The translations under genes and the position numbers were made by a program. A stretch of DNA of 45,513 nt, taken from positions 104,084 to 149,596 of the forward strand of contig JAFQJK010000015.1 in the NCBI GenBank assembly GCA_017415005.1, in the 5' to 3' direction. The first letter of the stretch is position 1; each line of letters starts with the position of its first letter. The stretch comes from Rikenellaceae bacterium (GTDB taxonomy: Bacteria; Bacteroidota; Bacteroidia; Bacteroidales; Rikenellaceae). The notes beneath the pieces were generated by a model. The model worked only from the letters and a program-made list of their open reading frames with translations, did no database searches and was not told the origin of the DNA. Of the stretch, positions 18,077-27,222 are shown piece after piece.

Positions 18077-18127
18077 CCCGCTGAGGTTAAGTATGAAAAA
18101 GGGTTGAATACTTAAAAACAAAAGAAG

Positions 18128-18871
18128 ATGAACTTAACACTGAAAATATGGCGTCAGAAGGACGCCAAGGCCAAAGGCGGGTTCGAAACCTATAAAGTCG
18201 AGAACATCTCGCCCGACACCTCGTTCCTCGAGATGCTCGACATCCTGAACAACAACCTGATCCACGAGGGCAAGGACCCCGTGGTGTTCGATCACGACTG
18301 CCGCGAGGGTATCTGCGGCATGTGCTCGCTGCATATCAACGGCCATGCGCACGGACCCGACGAGGACATCACCACCTGCCAGCTCCACATGCGCAAGTTC
18401 AAGGACGGAGACACGATCACCATCGAGCCGTGGCGCTCGAACGCCTTCCCGGTGATCAAGGACCTGGCTGTGGACCGCGGCGCGTTCGACAAGATCCTGC
18501 AGGCCGGCGGCTTTATCTCGATCAACACGGGCGGCGTACAGGATGCCAATGCGATTCCGATCCCCAAGAAGGACGCCGACGAGAGTATGGACGCTGCGGC
18601 CTGCAACGGCTGCGGTGCTTGTGTGGCCACCTGCAAGAACGGCTCGGCCATGTTGTTCGTCGCAGCGCGTGTTTCGTCGCTGGCCAAGCTGCCGCAGGGC
18701 CGCGTCGAGGGTGCGCGCCGCGCCAAGTCGATGGTCGCCAAAATGGACGAGCTCGGCTTCGGCAACTGTACCAACACCGGCGCCTGCGAGGCCGAGTGCC
18801 CGAAGGGTATCTCGATCGCCCACATCGCCCGGCTCAACCGCGAGTTCCTCTCGGCCAAGCTGAAAGACTGA
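18128..18871 (+). CDS. sdhB: Fumarate reductase/succinate dehydrogenase iron-sulfur subunit
   Basis: 247-aa electron-transfer subunit linking the FAD of SdhA to the haems of SdhC. An N-terminal ferredoxin-type [2Fe-2S] domain has Cys58, Cys63, Cys66 and Cys84 ([11 protein letters not shown] and TTCQ). The C-terminal domain has [11 protein letters not shown] (Cys159, 162, 165, 169) for [4Fe-4S] and the third-cluster motif [14 protein letters not shown] (Cys214, 220, 224). All ligands expected for the three clusters are present. It is the last gene of the operon and is followed at once by a strong terminator. Confidence 0.95.
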   Translation: MNLTLKIWRQKDAKAKGGFETYKVENISPDTSFLEMLDILNNNLIHEGKDPVVFDHDCREGICGMCSLHINGHAHGPDEDITTCQLHMRKFKDGDTITIEPWRSNAFPVIKDLAVDRGAFDKILQAGGFISINTGGVQDANAIPIPKKDADESMDAAACNGCGACVATCKNGSAMLFVAARVSSLAKLPQGRVEGARRAKSMVAKMDELGFGNCTNTGACEAECPKGISIAHIARLNREFLSAKLKD

Positions 18872-18895
18872 CCGCATTGCGGTATATCCGAATGG

Positions 18896-18931
18896 AAGCG
18901 AGGCGTCCCCGTCGGGGGACGCCTCGCTTTT
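18896..18931 (+). terminator. Intrinsic terminator after sdhB
   Basis: A perfect 15-bp stem, AAGCGAGGCGTCCCC with GGGGACGCCTCGCTT around a GTCG loop, is followed by TT(TTG). It starts 25 bp after the sdhB stop codon. Confidence 0.88.
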
Positions 18932-19425
18932 GTTGGGCGGCGGTCTTCGCTTTATGCGGATCGTGTCGGTTGCATCCTCTCCCGAAGGGGCTTCCGGGGC
19001 TTGGCAGCCGGGGTGGTTCCGGGCGCTTTGCTGCCGGCTGCCCGTCCGGGGTCCTGCCGATGCGAGGCCGGCGGACCGCCCTGCCGGTAGCCCTCGCGGG
19101 GACATTGCTTTGCCGCGTTCGCCGGACGCCAGCCTGAGGTGTCTTCCCGGAGCGGGCGTTTTGGCCCCTGCTCGCCCGCAGTCATTGCAGGGGCCCTTCT
19201 TTGGGGCAGAGGCATAGATGCCTCCCTTCCGGCGATTGTCTCTGGCGCCCCGGCGCTTGGCGGTCATCGCTGCTATCCTTTTGTCGGAGGTCGGTCCGCC
19301 CCTTGCTTTTCGGCGGCCGTTGCAGGCGCCGCCCTGAGGGAGGATGCTTCCGCTGCCGGTTGCCCGGAGGCAGCCTGCCATGTTTTTATGCCCGTTGCCC
19401 GATCGTCCCTGCGCTCCGTCCGGCG
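18932..19425. other. G+C-rich non-coding gap with degenerate repeats
   Basis: No believable gene on either strand: frames are open only because of base composition, and their products are Arg/Pro/Gly-rich. Between about 19150 and 19345 three loosely similar blocks recur about every 65-70 bp, each with a GCCCC-TGC core, a GGCGG/CGCAG part and a CGTTGCAGG or CATTGCAGG-like part. They look like decayed repeats. Confidence 0.4.
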
Positions 19426-20406
19426 TCAGCCCCGGACGCCGAGGAACCGGAAGGGCTGTGCCGGCTTGAAGTCTTGCGTCGCATTGCCGTTGTAGGTCTC
19501 GCCGCCGGCGATCGCGAGCTTGAGCACCGGGGCGCCTGCTGACAGGTCCGCATCCCGGAGCCTCACCCAGAACGTATTGGGCGTCAGGCTCGATTCGAAG
19601 AAGTACGTCAGGTTCTTGCAGTCGGACACGGTGCGCCACTGCGTGGAGGAGATCTCCGGGCTCTGGGGCGTCGATATGCCGTAGGGGACCGAGGCGTTGC
19701 GGATCACGCTGAACAGGCTGGCGACGGCGATCCGCTGATCGTCGGTTCGGGGCACGGCATCGATATAGAAGCTCGCCCGCGCAAAGCGGTCGGCGGGGCG
19801 GTTGGTCCCGGGCAGGAAGGTGAGGCCGCCGACCGCTTGCCAGTACTCGTTCAGCGCCAGTTGCTTGTCATAGGTCGGCGAGTTGGTCATCACCTTATAA
19901 TCCGGACTGTGGTAGACAGTCAGGCGGCTGTCCACGTATTCGAATATGGCGCTGTCGCCCGTGGCGTCCGAGATAGAGAGGTGCAGCGTGGCAAGCCGCG
20001 AGCCGTCGGGCATCATGTCCGATACCACTTGGAACGTGTTCTCGTCGACGGCGCTTACGGCCTCGGCCACGGTCGCGAAGCTGTCGAGCATGTACTGTAC
20101 CCAGGCCGTGACGGCGAGTCCCGGCTTACGCTCGTCGCGCACGGGATACCGGGTCTCGGGCAGCCATAGCAGGTTAGCCACCAGACCCTTTTCGTTCATG
20201 CCGTCCGTGCTGGCGATCTCGAAAGCCGAGGTGACCACGCTGCCGTACCGCGAGGTCCATGCCAGCGAGTTGGGGCCTGCGTGGCCCTGGCGCGCCATCC
20301 CGCGCGGAAATATCCAGATATTGCTGTGCATGTCCGTCTTCCAGTCCATATTGCGGCCGGTCGCGACCATGCCGTTGGTTCCCGTATAAATTACCCTTGT
20401 ACACAT
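19426..20406 (-). CDS. Choloylglycine hydrolase-family amidase (bile salt hydrolase / penicillin V acylase)
   Basis: 326-aa Ntn-hydrolase of the choloylglycine hydrolase family, which cleaves amide bonds of conjugated bile salts or penicillin V. Met1 is followed directly by the nucleophile Cys2 (MCTRV). Arg18 and Asp21 (GRNMDW) and Asn175 (TNSP) fall exactly at bile-salt-hydrolase numbering; Arg207 or Arg210 (DRFAR) should be the last catalytic arginine. No signal peptide is visible at this start, so a cytoplasmic location is predicted, with Cys2 exposed by methionine removal. The segment after MNEKGL (VANLLWLPETRYP) differs from the Gram-positive bile-salt-hydrolase loop, so bile salt versus acyl-homoserine-lactone or penicillin specificity is open. 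No promoter is recognised. Confidence 0.88.
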   Translation of the reverse strand: MCTRVIYTGTNGMVATGRNMDWKTDMHSNIWIFPRGMARQGHAGPNSLAWTSRYGSVVTSAFEIASTDGMNEKGLVANLLWLPETRYPVRDERKPGLAVTAWVQYMLDSFATVAEAVSAVDENTFQVVSDMMPDGSRLATLHLSISDATGDSAIFEYVDSRLTVYHSPDYKVMTNSPTYDKQLALNEYWQAVGGLTFLPGTNRPADRFARASFYIDAVPRTDDQRIAVASLFSVIRNASVPYGISTPQSPEISSTQWRTVSDCKNLTYFFESSLTPNTFWVRLRDADLSAGAPVLKLAIAGGETYNGNATQDFKPAQPFRFLGVRG

Positions 20407-20901
20407 AGCTGTCGGATTGTTCTGATGATTGTTTGATGGGATGACCGATCAAAAAGCACACCAAGCGTGTGGGACCCCGTGATTTTGCGGCCGGTTTCGG
20501 TGTTTCGGTATGTTCGGTGCCTGGTGCTGCATGGCGTGGAGGCTTGTCGGGAGGCAACTGTCCGGCAAGCGGCTCATCGGGCGGAAACCCCGGTCATTCC
20601 GCACATGTCGGTCGGGGAGGCAGGCCGCACCGGGGAGGCTTTTGCCGGCACGGATGGCGTTATGTGGCGAAAGAACGGGCCGGGGCGCGTTCGGCTATGC
20701 CGATAGGGATGCGGTGCTCTGCTGCCTTTTTAACGGATTCCGCTGTTGCGGCACGATTTTTTTGTACATTTGCTCACAGTCCGTTGCCGGAAACCGGCGA
20801 GGGCGCCCTGCGGCGTCCGTGCCGGGCAGCCGGGCGACCGCGGGAGGCGTGCGGCGCCGGCACCCGGATCGTCCCGGAGGGCGGACCTAATACCGACAGC
20901 T
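20407..20901. other. Non-coding gap before the serine acetyltransferase gene
   Basis: Mostly G+C-rich with no supported gene. The only clear signal is the plus-strand promoter near 20765. A frame joined to the downstream gene is open from 20746, but that part is Arg/Ala/Pro-rich and matches no family, so I treat it as leader. Confidence 0.5.
20746..20772 (+). promoter_or_regulatory. Promoter of the serine acetyltransferase gene
   Basis: A perfect -7 TACATTTG lies at 20765-20772, with TTG at 20746-20748 as a possible -33 box (spacer 16 bp, slightly short). It predicts a leader of about 120 nt. Confidence 0.6.
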
Positions 20902-21720
20902 ATGGCTGATACTGTGAAAAATTTTCCCCAGCGCCTGTTCAAGATGACCAAGGTGCTCTGCCGAGAGGTGCCCTCGCAGGTCGAGGTGCATCGCTGGGTC
21001 GACCGGATGGTCAACCTGTTGTTCCCGGTGCGCGACAAACGGAATACCCCGCTCTATGAGATCGAGGCCGAGTGGAGCCGCCTGCAGGACGACCTGCTGC
21101 GGATCGTCACGCCGCTTTGCCCGGATGCGGACAGCCCGTGCTGCGACCTCACGGCCCGGTTCTTCGGCGCGATACCGCTCATCTACACCGGTTTGATGCA
21201 GGACGCCAAGATCTACCAGCGGTGCGATCCGGCGGCCTTCTGCCGCGAGGAGGTCATCCTCTGCTACCCGGGCTTCTATGCCGTGGCGGTCTACCGGCTG
21301 GCGCACGAGCTGTATAAGTTGCAGGTGCCGATCCTGCCGCGCGTGATCTCGGAGTATGCCCACAGCCAGACGGGGATCGATATCAACCCGGGCGCCACGA
21401 TCGGGCCGCGCTTCTACATCGACCACGGCACGGGCGTGGTGATCGGCGAGACGTGCGTGATCGGCAGGAACGTCAAGCTCTACCAGGGCGTGACGCTCGG
21501 TGCCAAGTTCGTCGACAAAGAGCTGCAGGGCGTGCGGCGCCATCCCAAGATCGAGGACAATGTGATCATCTATGCCGGGAGTACGATCCTCGGCGGCGAC
21601 ACGGTGATCGGCCACGACACGGTGGTCGGCGGTAACGTGTGGCTCACCGAGTCGGTCCCGCCGCACTCGACCGTCTACCACCAGCCCGAGATCAGCATCA
21701 ACGGCCCGCGGCGGAAGTAA
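20902..21720 (+). CDS. cysE: Serine O-acetyltransferase
   Basis: Makes O-acetylserine from serine and acetyl-CoA, the first step of cysteine synthesis. The protein is 272 aa from ATG 20902 (MADTVKNF). An upstream in-frame ATG at 20746 would add 52 Arg/Ala-rich residues and overlaps the promoter, so I reject it. The N-terminal half is the helical SAT domain. From about residue 160 a left-handed beta-helix of hexapeptide repeats starts, with SQTGIDINPGATIG, the catalytic-site stretch YIDHGTGVVIGETCVIG, and later HPKIEDNVIIYAGSTILGG. No cysK is adjacent. The family is firm; the SrpH-like longer variant of Bacteroidota is the best match. Confidence 0.92.
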   Translation: MADTVKNFPQRLFKMTKVLCREVPSQVEVHRWVDRMVNLLFPVRDKRNTPLYEIEAEWSRLQDDLLRIVTPLCPDADSPCCDLTARFFGAIPLIYTGLMQDAKIYQRCDPAAFCREEVILCYPGFYAVAVYRLAHELYKLQVPILPRVISEYAHSQTGIDINPGATIGPRFYIDHGTGVVIGETCVIGRNVKLYQGVTLGAKFVDKELQGVRRHPKIEDNVIIYAGSTILGGDTVIGHDTVVGGNVWLTESVPPHSTVYHQPEISINGPRRK

Positions 21721-21969
21721 TGCCGCAGCGGTCCCGCCGCATGCAGTCTGCCGACCGGATGCCCTTGCACGGTGGTGCGGGGATAGGAGGTGCTGCCAGG
21801 AGCGCGTGCTGCCTGCCGATGCAGCGGGGGGCGGAGATGGCCGGGCAGGGAAGTGCCGCGCAGGCCGGCTGCGGGGAGGGAGCGGCCGGACGAGACAATC
21901 ACCCGATGCGCCGGGGTCGCCAGGCTTCGCAGCGTGTAACCGGGCCCCCGGGCCCCAATCTGAACCCGA

Positions 21970-23958
21970 ATGAAAAAATGGCTCCATACCGATCTTGCCG
22001 TGCTCGTGGGGCGGCTCGCGGTGCTCTATGTCCTGTTGTTTGTCTGCCGCCTCGTGTTCTGGGCGGTCAATGCCGCCGCGCTGGGTCCCGTTGCCTGGGC
22101 CGAGGTGCCGCAACTGCTTCGCGGCGCCTTCGCGTTCGACACCGTGTCGCTCGTCTATGCCAATGCGGTGCTGATCTTCTTTTCGCTGCTGCCGCTGCGG
22201 GTGCGCGAGCGGGCATGGTACCAGCGGTGCCTGTTCTGGTACTACGTGGTGGTCAACGCCGCGGTGCTGGCCATCAACTATTCCGACATCGTTTACTTTA
22301 GATATACGGCCAAGCGGTTCACGGCCGACGAGCTCTTCTTCTTCGGCAACGACAATACCGCGCATGTGGCGCTGAAGTTCGCCGCCGAGAACTGGTGGCT
22401 CGTCGGGCTGTGGGCGCTCTCGGTAGCCGCGCTCGTCGCGGCGTTCCGGTGGATCGGGCCTCCGAGGCCGGCGATCCGCTCGCGCCGGGGCTACTATGCT
22501 GCCGGGACGGCCGTGCTGATGGGTGCCGTCGCGCTCTGTGTCGGCGGCGTGCGGGGCGGCTTCGGCCGCTCGGTGCGGCCCATCACGCTGAGCAATGCCA
22601 CGCAGTACACCCCCTCGGTCCAGAAGGCCAACCTGATCCTGAGCAACCCGTTCTGCATCATCCGTACGATGGGGAAAACGCGGGTCGAGGTGCCTCGCTA
22701 TTTCGATGCGGAGGAGCTGGCGGCGATCTACACGCCCTACCATTTCCCGGCGGCGGATGCACCTGCGCTGGGGCGGCGCAATATCGTGATCCTGATCCTC
22801 GAGAGCTTCAGCGCCGAGCACTCGGCGCTGCTCAATCCCGACCTTTATCCGGCCGGCGACCCGGGCTTCACGCCCTTCCTCGACTCGCTGATGCGGGGCG
22901 GGTACACCTTTACCGAAGCTTACTCGAACGGGCGCAAGTCGATCGACGCGCTGCCTTCGGTGCTGGCCTCGATCCCGTCGTTCGCCACGCCGTTCATGCT
23001 GCTCCCGCAGTCGCTCGGCACGGGCCGTCCGCTTCCGGCCATCCTGCGCGACGAAGGCTATACGACGGCCTTCTTCAACGGCTCGCCGCGCGGGTCGATG
23101 GGCTTCGGCGCCTATGCCAACCAGGCCGGCGTCACCGAGATCTTCTCGCAGGAGGACTACGAGCGCGAGCGGGGTACGGGCGACTACGACGGTTACTGGG
23201 GCATCTGGGACGAGCCTTTCCTCTCCTTTATGGCCGGGCAGCTCGGGCGGTTGCCGCAACCCTTCTTCGCCGCGGCCTTCACGCTCACCTCGCACCATCC
23301 GTTCGTCGTGCCCGACCGTTACCGCGACTCGCTGCCCGCCGGGCGGACCCGGGTGCACCGCGGCGTGGCCTACACCGACATGGCCATCCGCCGGTTTATG
23401 GAGCAGGCTGCCCGGCAGCCGTGGTACGACAGCACGATCTTCGTCTTCGTGGCCGACCATGTATCGTCCGAGACGTTCGCTCCGAAGACGGGGACTCCTA
23501 CGGGCAACACGCACATCATCAGCTTCATCTATACGCCCGACGGAGCCGTGCGCGGCATGGACGGACGCGTGAGCCAGCAGCTCGACCTGATGCCGACGCT
23601 GCTTGGGCTGGTGGGGTACCGTAAGCCCTACTTCGCCTTCGGGCGCGACGTGATCGGCGAGCCGGAGCGGCTGCCGATGGCGGTCAACTACATGAACCAG
23701 GCCTACCAGGCGATCACCGACTCGCTGGTGATCTTCTTCGACGGGCAACGTGTGCTCGGCGCTTACGGGCGCGCCGACACGCTCCAGCGGTACAACCTCG
23801 CGCGCCTCGCGACGCCCTGTATGCGCGGGACCGAGCGCACGCTCAAGGCGATGGTCCAGCAGTACTACGACCATCTCTCGCGGCGCAGCTATGTGGCCGA
23901 TCCGGAGGCCGTGCCCGTGCAGCGCCCGGTGGCCGATACGGTCGAGGTATGTTACTGA
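21970..23958 (+). CDS. LTA synthase-like membrane phosphoglycerol transferase / sulfatase-fold enzyme
   Basis: 662-aa membrane enzyme: about five N-terminal TM helices (to roughly residue 190), then an extracytoplasmic alkaline-phosphatase/sulfatase-fold domain. Metal and catalytic residues of the LtaS family are recognisable: Glu278 in LILESFS, the nucleophile position Ser324 in NGRKSID (Thr in staphylococcal LtaS), and Asp496-His497 in VADHVSSE. Such enzymes transfer phosphoglycerol or phosphoethanolamine to lipids or glycans. Gram-negative Bacteroidota have no lipoteichoic acid, so the acceptor here is unknown (surface glycan, lipid A or osmoregulated glycan). It follows cysE after 249 bp of G+C-rich gap with no visible promoter. 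Confidence 0.85.
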   Translation: MKKWLHTDLAVLVGRLAVLYVLLFVCRLVFWAVNAAALGPVAWAEVPQLLRGAFAFDTVSLVYANAVLIFFSLLPLRVRERAWYQRCLFWYYVVVNAAVLAINYSDIVYFRYTAKRFTADELFFFGNDNTAHVALKFAAENWWLVGLWALSVAALVAAFRWIGPPRPAIRSRRGYYAAGTAVLMGAVALCVGGVRGGFGRSVRPITLSNATQYTPSVQKANLILSNPFCIIRTMGKTRVEVPRYFDAEELAAIYTPYHFPAADAPALGRRNIVILILESFSAEHSALLNPDLYPAGDPGFTPFLDSLMRGGYTFTEAYSNGRKSIDALPSVLASIPSFATPFMLLPQSLGTGRPLPAILRDEGYTTAFFNGSPRGSMGFGAYANQAGVTEIFSQEDYERERGTGDYDGYWGIWDEPFLSFMAGQLGRLPQPFFAAAFTLTSHHPFVVPDRYRDSLPAGRTRVHRGVAYTDMAIRRFMEQAARQPWYDSTIFVFVADHVSSETFAPKTGTPTGNTHIISFIYTPDGAVRGMDGRVSQQLDLMPTLLGLVGYRKPYFAFGRDVIGEPERLPMAVNYMNQAYQAITDSLVIFFDGQRVLGAYGRADTLQRYNLARLATPCMRGTERTLKAMVQQYYDHLSRRSYVADPEAVPVQRPVADTVEVCY

Positions 23959-24081
23959 TAACCGGTCGATTCCGGGGGTGTCAGGCGTCGTTGTTCTTAA
24001 ATTGTGGATAATTAAGCGGCGGTCCGGCCGGCGGCGGCATTATATTTTGGTTTCTTTGTATACACCAAAAACGATTGCCGT

Positions 24082-24438
24082 ATGACTACCTATACGATCC
24101 ATCTGGAGAACATGGAATTCTATGCCTATCACGGCTGCTACGCGCAGGAGAAAGTGATCGGCGGGCGCTTCCGGGTCGATATGACGCTCGAGGCCGACCT
24201 TGCGGTCGCTGCTGCGACGGATGATATCTCCAAGACGATCAGCTACCTGGATGTTTTCGGGATCGTGGGCGAGCAGATGGCCGTCAAGTCCGACATCATC
24301 GAGCACGTGGCGCGGAGGATCGTCGATGCCGTGCGTGCCCGCTTTCCGCAGATCGTCCATATTTCGGTCAAGGTTTCGAAAATGGCCCCGCCGCTCGGCG
24401 GTAAGCTCGAGCGTGTCGCCGTAACCCTTTCGGAATAA
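24082..24438 (+). CDS. folB: Dihydroneopterin aldolase
   Basis: 118-aa enzyme of folate synthesis that cleaves 7,8-dihydroneopterin to 6-hydroxymethyl-dihydropterin and glycolaldehyde. It shows the family start LENMEFYAYHGCY, the catalytic Glu23 region AQEKVIGGRF, a middle DISKTISYLDVF, and the C-terminal VKVSKMAPPLGG with the catalytic Lys100. Length is typical. It sits alone between the LTA-synthase-like gene and nrdJ; an AT-rich patch with TATATTTTG at about 24041 may hold its promoter but the match is poor. Confidence 0.93.
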   Translation: MTTYTIHLENMEFYAYHGCYAQEKVIGGRFRVDMTLEADLAVAAATDDISKTISYLDVFGIVGEQMAVKSDIIEHVARRIVDAVRARFPQIVHISVKVSKMAPPLGGKLERVAVTLSE

Positions 24439-24461
24439 GCGCCGGACCCCGGATGTTAATA

Positions 24462-24494
24462 AGTTATTGATAACTACGACGGCCGAAATTTCGG
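24462..24494. promoter_or_regulatory. Two small inverted repeats upstream of nrdJ
   Basis: AGTTAT-TG-ATAACT (24462-24475) and the perfect palindrome CCGAAATTTCGG (24483-24494) lie directly upstream of a weak promoter (TTTCGG at 24489, a spacer of about 20 bp, TAATCTTG at 24513-24520). They could be regulator sites for the ribonucleotide reductase gene. Confidence 0.35.
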
Positions 24495-24588
24495 ATTCCG
24501 GGAAAGAAAGCCTAATCTTGTATGCCGGTCGCAGGACCGCCTCACCTGACGCTAAAAGATTCATAAACATTTATATACTTCAAACATC

Positions 24589-27159
24589 ATGTCCACGAAG
24601 AAAGAAACCCCCGGTGCGGAGGCTCCGCTGAAAGAGTACCAGTATGCCGAGGCGGTCGAGGAGGCGAAACGCTATTTCAAGGGCGACGACCTGGCCGCGA
24701 CGGTGTGGGTGAGCAAGTACGCGCTCAAGGACTCGTTCGGTAAGATCTACGAGTCGTCGCCCGACCAGATGCACTGGCGCATCGCGAACGAGCTGGCCCG
24801 CATCGAGAAAAAGTATCCCAATCCGCTGTCGGCCGATGAAATACACGGACTGCTCACCGAGTTCAAGTATGTCATTCCGCAGGGCGGACCGATGACCGGC
24901 ATCGGCAATAACCTCCAGATCGCCTCGCTGTCGAACTGCTTTGTGATCGGCCACAAGAACCCGGCCGACTCGTACGGCGGTATCATCCGCATCGACGAGG
25001 AGCAGGTCCAGCTGATGAAGCGGCGCGGCGGCGTGGGGCACGACCTCTCGCACCTGCGCCCCACGGGCAGCCCGGTGCTCAACAGCGCGCTCACCTCGAC
25101 GGGCATCGTGCCGTTCATGGAGCGCTACTCGAACTCGACGCGCGAGGTGGCCCAGGACGGCCGCCGCGGAGCGCTGATGCTCTCGCTCTCGATCAAGCAT
25201 CCCGATGCCGAGAACTTTATCGACGCCAAGGTCGAGACGGGCAAGGTCACGGGTGCCAACGTCTCGATCAAGATCGACGACGGGTTCATGCGCGCGGTGA
25301 TCGACGGTACGAAGTATCACCAGCAGTTCCCGATCGACTCCGATAAGCCCATGTATGAGAAGGATATCGACGCCCGCGCGCTGTGGAACAAGATTATCCA
25401 CAACGCCTGGAAGTCGGCCGAGCCGGGCGTGCTGTTCTGGGATACGATCATCCGCGAATCGGTGCCCGACTGCTATGCAGACCTCGGCTTCCGCACGGTG
25501 TCGACCAATCCCTGCGGCGAGATCCCGCTCTGTCCGTACGACAGCTGCCGCCTGCTGGCGCTCAACCTGTACAGCTATGTCGACAAGCCGTTCACCAAGG
25601 AGGCGAAGTTCAACTGCGAGAAGTTCAAGCAGCATGTCCACAAGGCGATGCACCTGATGGACGACATCATCGACCTCGAGCTTGAGAAGATCGAGGCGAT
25701 CATCAAGAAGATCGGCGCCGATCCCGAGGATGCCGATATCCGCAGTGTCGAGCTGCGCCTGTGGGAGAAGATCCGCGAGAAGGCTCTCCAGGGCCGCCGC
25801 ACGGGTCTCGGCATCACGGCCGAGGGCGATATGCTGGCCGCGCTGGGAATGCGCTACGGCTCGGACGAGGCGATAGCCTTTGCGGTCGAGGTGCAGAAGA
25901 CGCTGGCGATCGAGGCTTACCGCGCGTCGGTCGAAATGGCCAAGGAGCGCGGCAAGTTCCCGATCTACGAGGCCAAGCGTGAGGCCAACAACCCGATGAT
26001 CGACCGTATCCGCGAGGCCGATCCGGCACTCTATGAGGAGATGGTCAACGTCGGCCGCCGCAACATCGCGATGCTGACGATCGCCCCGACCGGGACGACG
26101 AGCCTCATGTCGCAGACCACCTCGGGCATCGAACCGGTGTTCCGCCCCGTGTACAAGCGCCGCCGCAAGGTCAACCCGAGCGACAAAGACGTGAAGGTGA
26201 CGTTCGTCGACGAGGTGGGCGACTCGTGGGAAGAGTACTATGTGTATCACCATAAGTTCCTCACCTGGCTCGAGGTCAACGGTTACAAGACCGAAGAGCT
26301 CGATAAGCTCACGGAGGAGGAGCTCGACAAGCTGGTGGCCAAGTCGCCGTACTATCAGGCCACGGCCAACGATATCGACTGGGTGAGCAAGGTCAAGATG
26401 CAGGGCGCGATCCAGAAGTGGGTCGACCACTCGATCTCGGTGACGGTCAACCTGCCCAGCGACGTGACCGAGGCGCTCGTGGCCGACGTGTACAAGACGG
26501 CCTGGGAGTCGGGCTGCAAGGGCGTGACGGTCTACCGTGACGGCTCGCGTGCCGGCGTGCTGGTCGATACGAAGAAAAAGAAGAAGGGGGCCGAGAGCGG
26601 CAACGGCGAGTACAAGCCGCCCTTGCAGCGCCCGACCGAGCTCACGGCCGACATCGTCCGCTTTAAGAACGGCGAGGAGGACTGGATCTCGTTCGTGGGT
26701 ATCTATAACGACCGCCCCTATGAGATCTTCACCGGAAAGATCGAGGAGGACGCGATGTTCATCCCCAAGAAGATCAAGAAGGGGGCGATCATCAAGGTCA
26801 AGGACGCCGAGGGTAACAAGCGCTACGACTTCCAGTACAAGGACAAATATGGCTATACGAACACGATCGGCGGAATCTCGCGCCTGTTCGACGAGGAGTT
26901 CTGGAACTATGCCAAGCTGATCTCGGGCGTGCTCCGCAACGGGATGCCGATCCTCGACGTGGTGACGCTGATCGAGTCGCTCCATCTGGACAGCGAGTCG
27001 ATCAATACCTGGAAGACCGGTGTGGGACGTGCGCTCAAGCAGTATATCTCGGACGGTACGAAAGCCAAGGAGATCTGCCCCAACTGCGGACAGGAGACGC
27101 TGGTCTACCAGAACGGCTGCCCTGTCTGCATGAGCTGCGGCCATTCCAAGTGCGGTTGA
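24589..27159 (+). CDS. nrdJ: Adenosylcobalamin-dependent (class II) ribonucleotide reductase
   Basis: Reduces ribonucleotides to deoxyribonucleotides using the radical generated from adenosylcobalamin; independent of oxygen. The 856-aa protein has the active-site triad in STNPCGEIPL (Asn307, Cys309, Glu311), an early redox cysteine in LSNCFVIGHKN, SLMSQTTSGIEP in the barrel, and GCKGVTVYRDGSR near the core end. A C-terminal zinc-ribbon-like tail has CPNCGQ and CPVCMSCGHSKCG, supplying the re-reducing cysteines. The Lys/Gly-rich linker after residue 660 separates core and tail. It is a single-gene unit with its own terminator. No cobalamin riboswitch box is seen upstream, so B12 control at this site is not evident. 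Confidence 0.95.
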   Translation: MSTKKETPGAEAPLKEYQYAEAVEEAKRYFKGDDLAATVWVSKYALKDSFGKIYESSPDQMHWRIANELARIEKKYPNPLSADEIHGLLTEFKYVIPQGGPMTGIGNNLQIASLSNCFVIGHKNPADSYGGIIRIDEEQVQLMKRRGGVGHDLSHLRPTGSPVLNSALTSTGIVPFMERYSNSTREVAQDGRRGALMLSLSIKHPDAENFIDAKVETGKVTGANVSIKIDDGFMRAVIDGTKYHQQFPIDSDKPMYEKDIDARALWNKIIHNAWKSAEPGVLFWDTIIRESVPDCYADLGFRTVSTNPCGEIPLCPYDSCRLLALNLYSYVDKPFTKEAKFNCEKFKQHVHKAMHLMDDIIDLELEKIEAIIKKIGADPEDADIRSVELRLWEKIREKALQGRRTGLGITAEGDMLAALGMRYGSDEAIAFAVEVQKTLAIEAYRASVEMAKERGKFPIYEAKREANNPMIDRIREADPALYEEMVNVGRRNIAMLTIAPTGTTSLMSQTTSGIEPVFRPVYKRRRKVNPSDKDVKVTFVDEVGDSWEEYYVYHHKFLTWLEVNGYKTEELDKLTEEELDKLVAKSPYYQATANDIDWVSKVKMQGAIQKWVDHSISVTVNLPSDVTEALVADVYKTAWESGCKGVTVYRDGSRAGVLVDTKKKKKGAESGNGEYKPPLQRPTELTADIVRFKNGEEDWISFVGIYNDRPYEIFTGKIEEDAMFIPKKIKKGAIIKVKDAEGNKRYDFQYKDKYGYTNTIGGISRLFDEEFWNYAKLISGVLRNGMPILDVVTLIESLHLDSESINTWKTGVGRALKQYISDGTKAKEICPNCGQETLVYQNGCPVCMSCGHSKCG

Positions 27160-27182
27160 TGCCTGCCGAATCCTGATGATGA

Positions 27183-27222
27183 ACCGGGACCGGACTCTGC
27201 ACGAGTCCGGTCCCGGTCGTTT
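27183..27222 (+). terminator. Intrinsic terminator after nrdJ
   Basis: A perfect 15-bp stem, ACCGGGACCGGACTC with GAGTCCGGTCCCGGT, closes a TGCAC loop and is followed by CGTTT, 24 bp after the nrdJ stop codon. Confidence 0.85.

Noticed and set aside
20746-20901. 52-codon N-terminal extension of the serine acetyltransferase
   Set aside because: Arg/Ala/Pro-rich, starts before the predicted transcription start, and the family begins at the internal ATG 20902.
24439-24588. Cobalamin riboswitch in front of nrdJ
   Set aside because: The 150-bp gap lacks the conserved B12-box sequence and is too short for the full aptamer.
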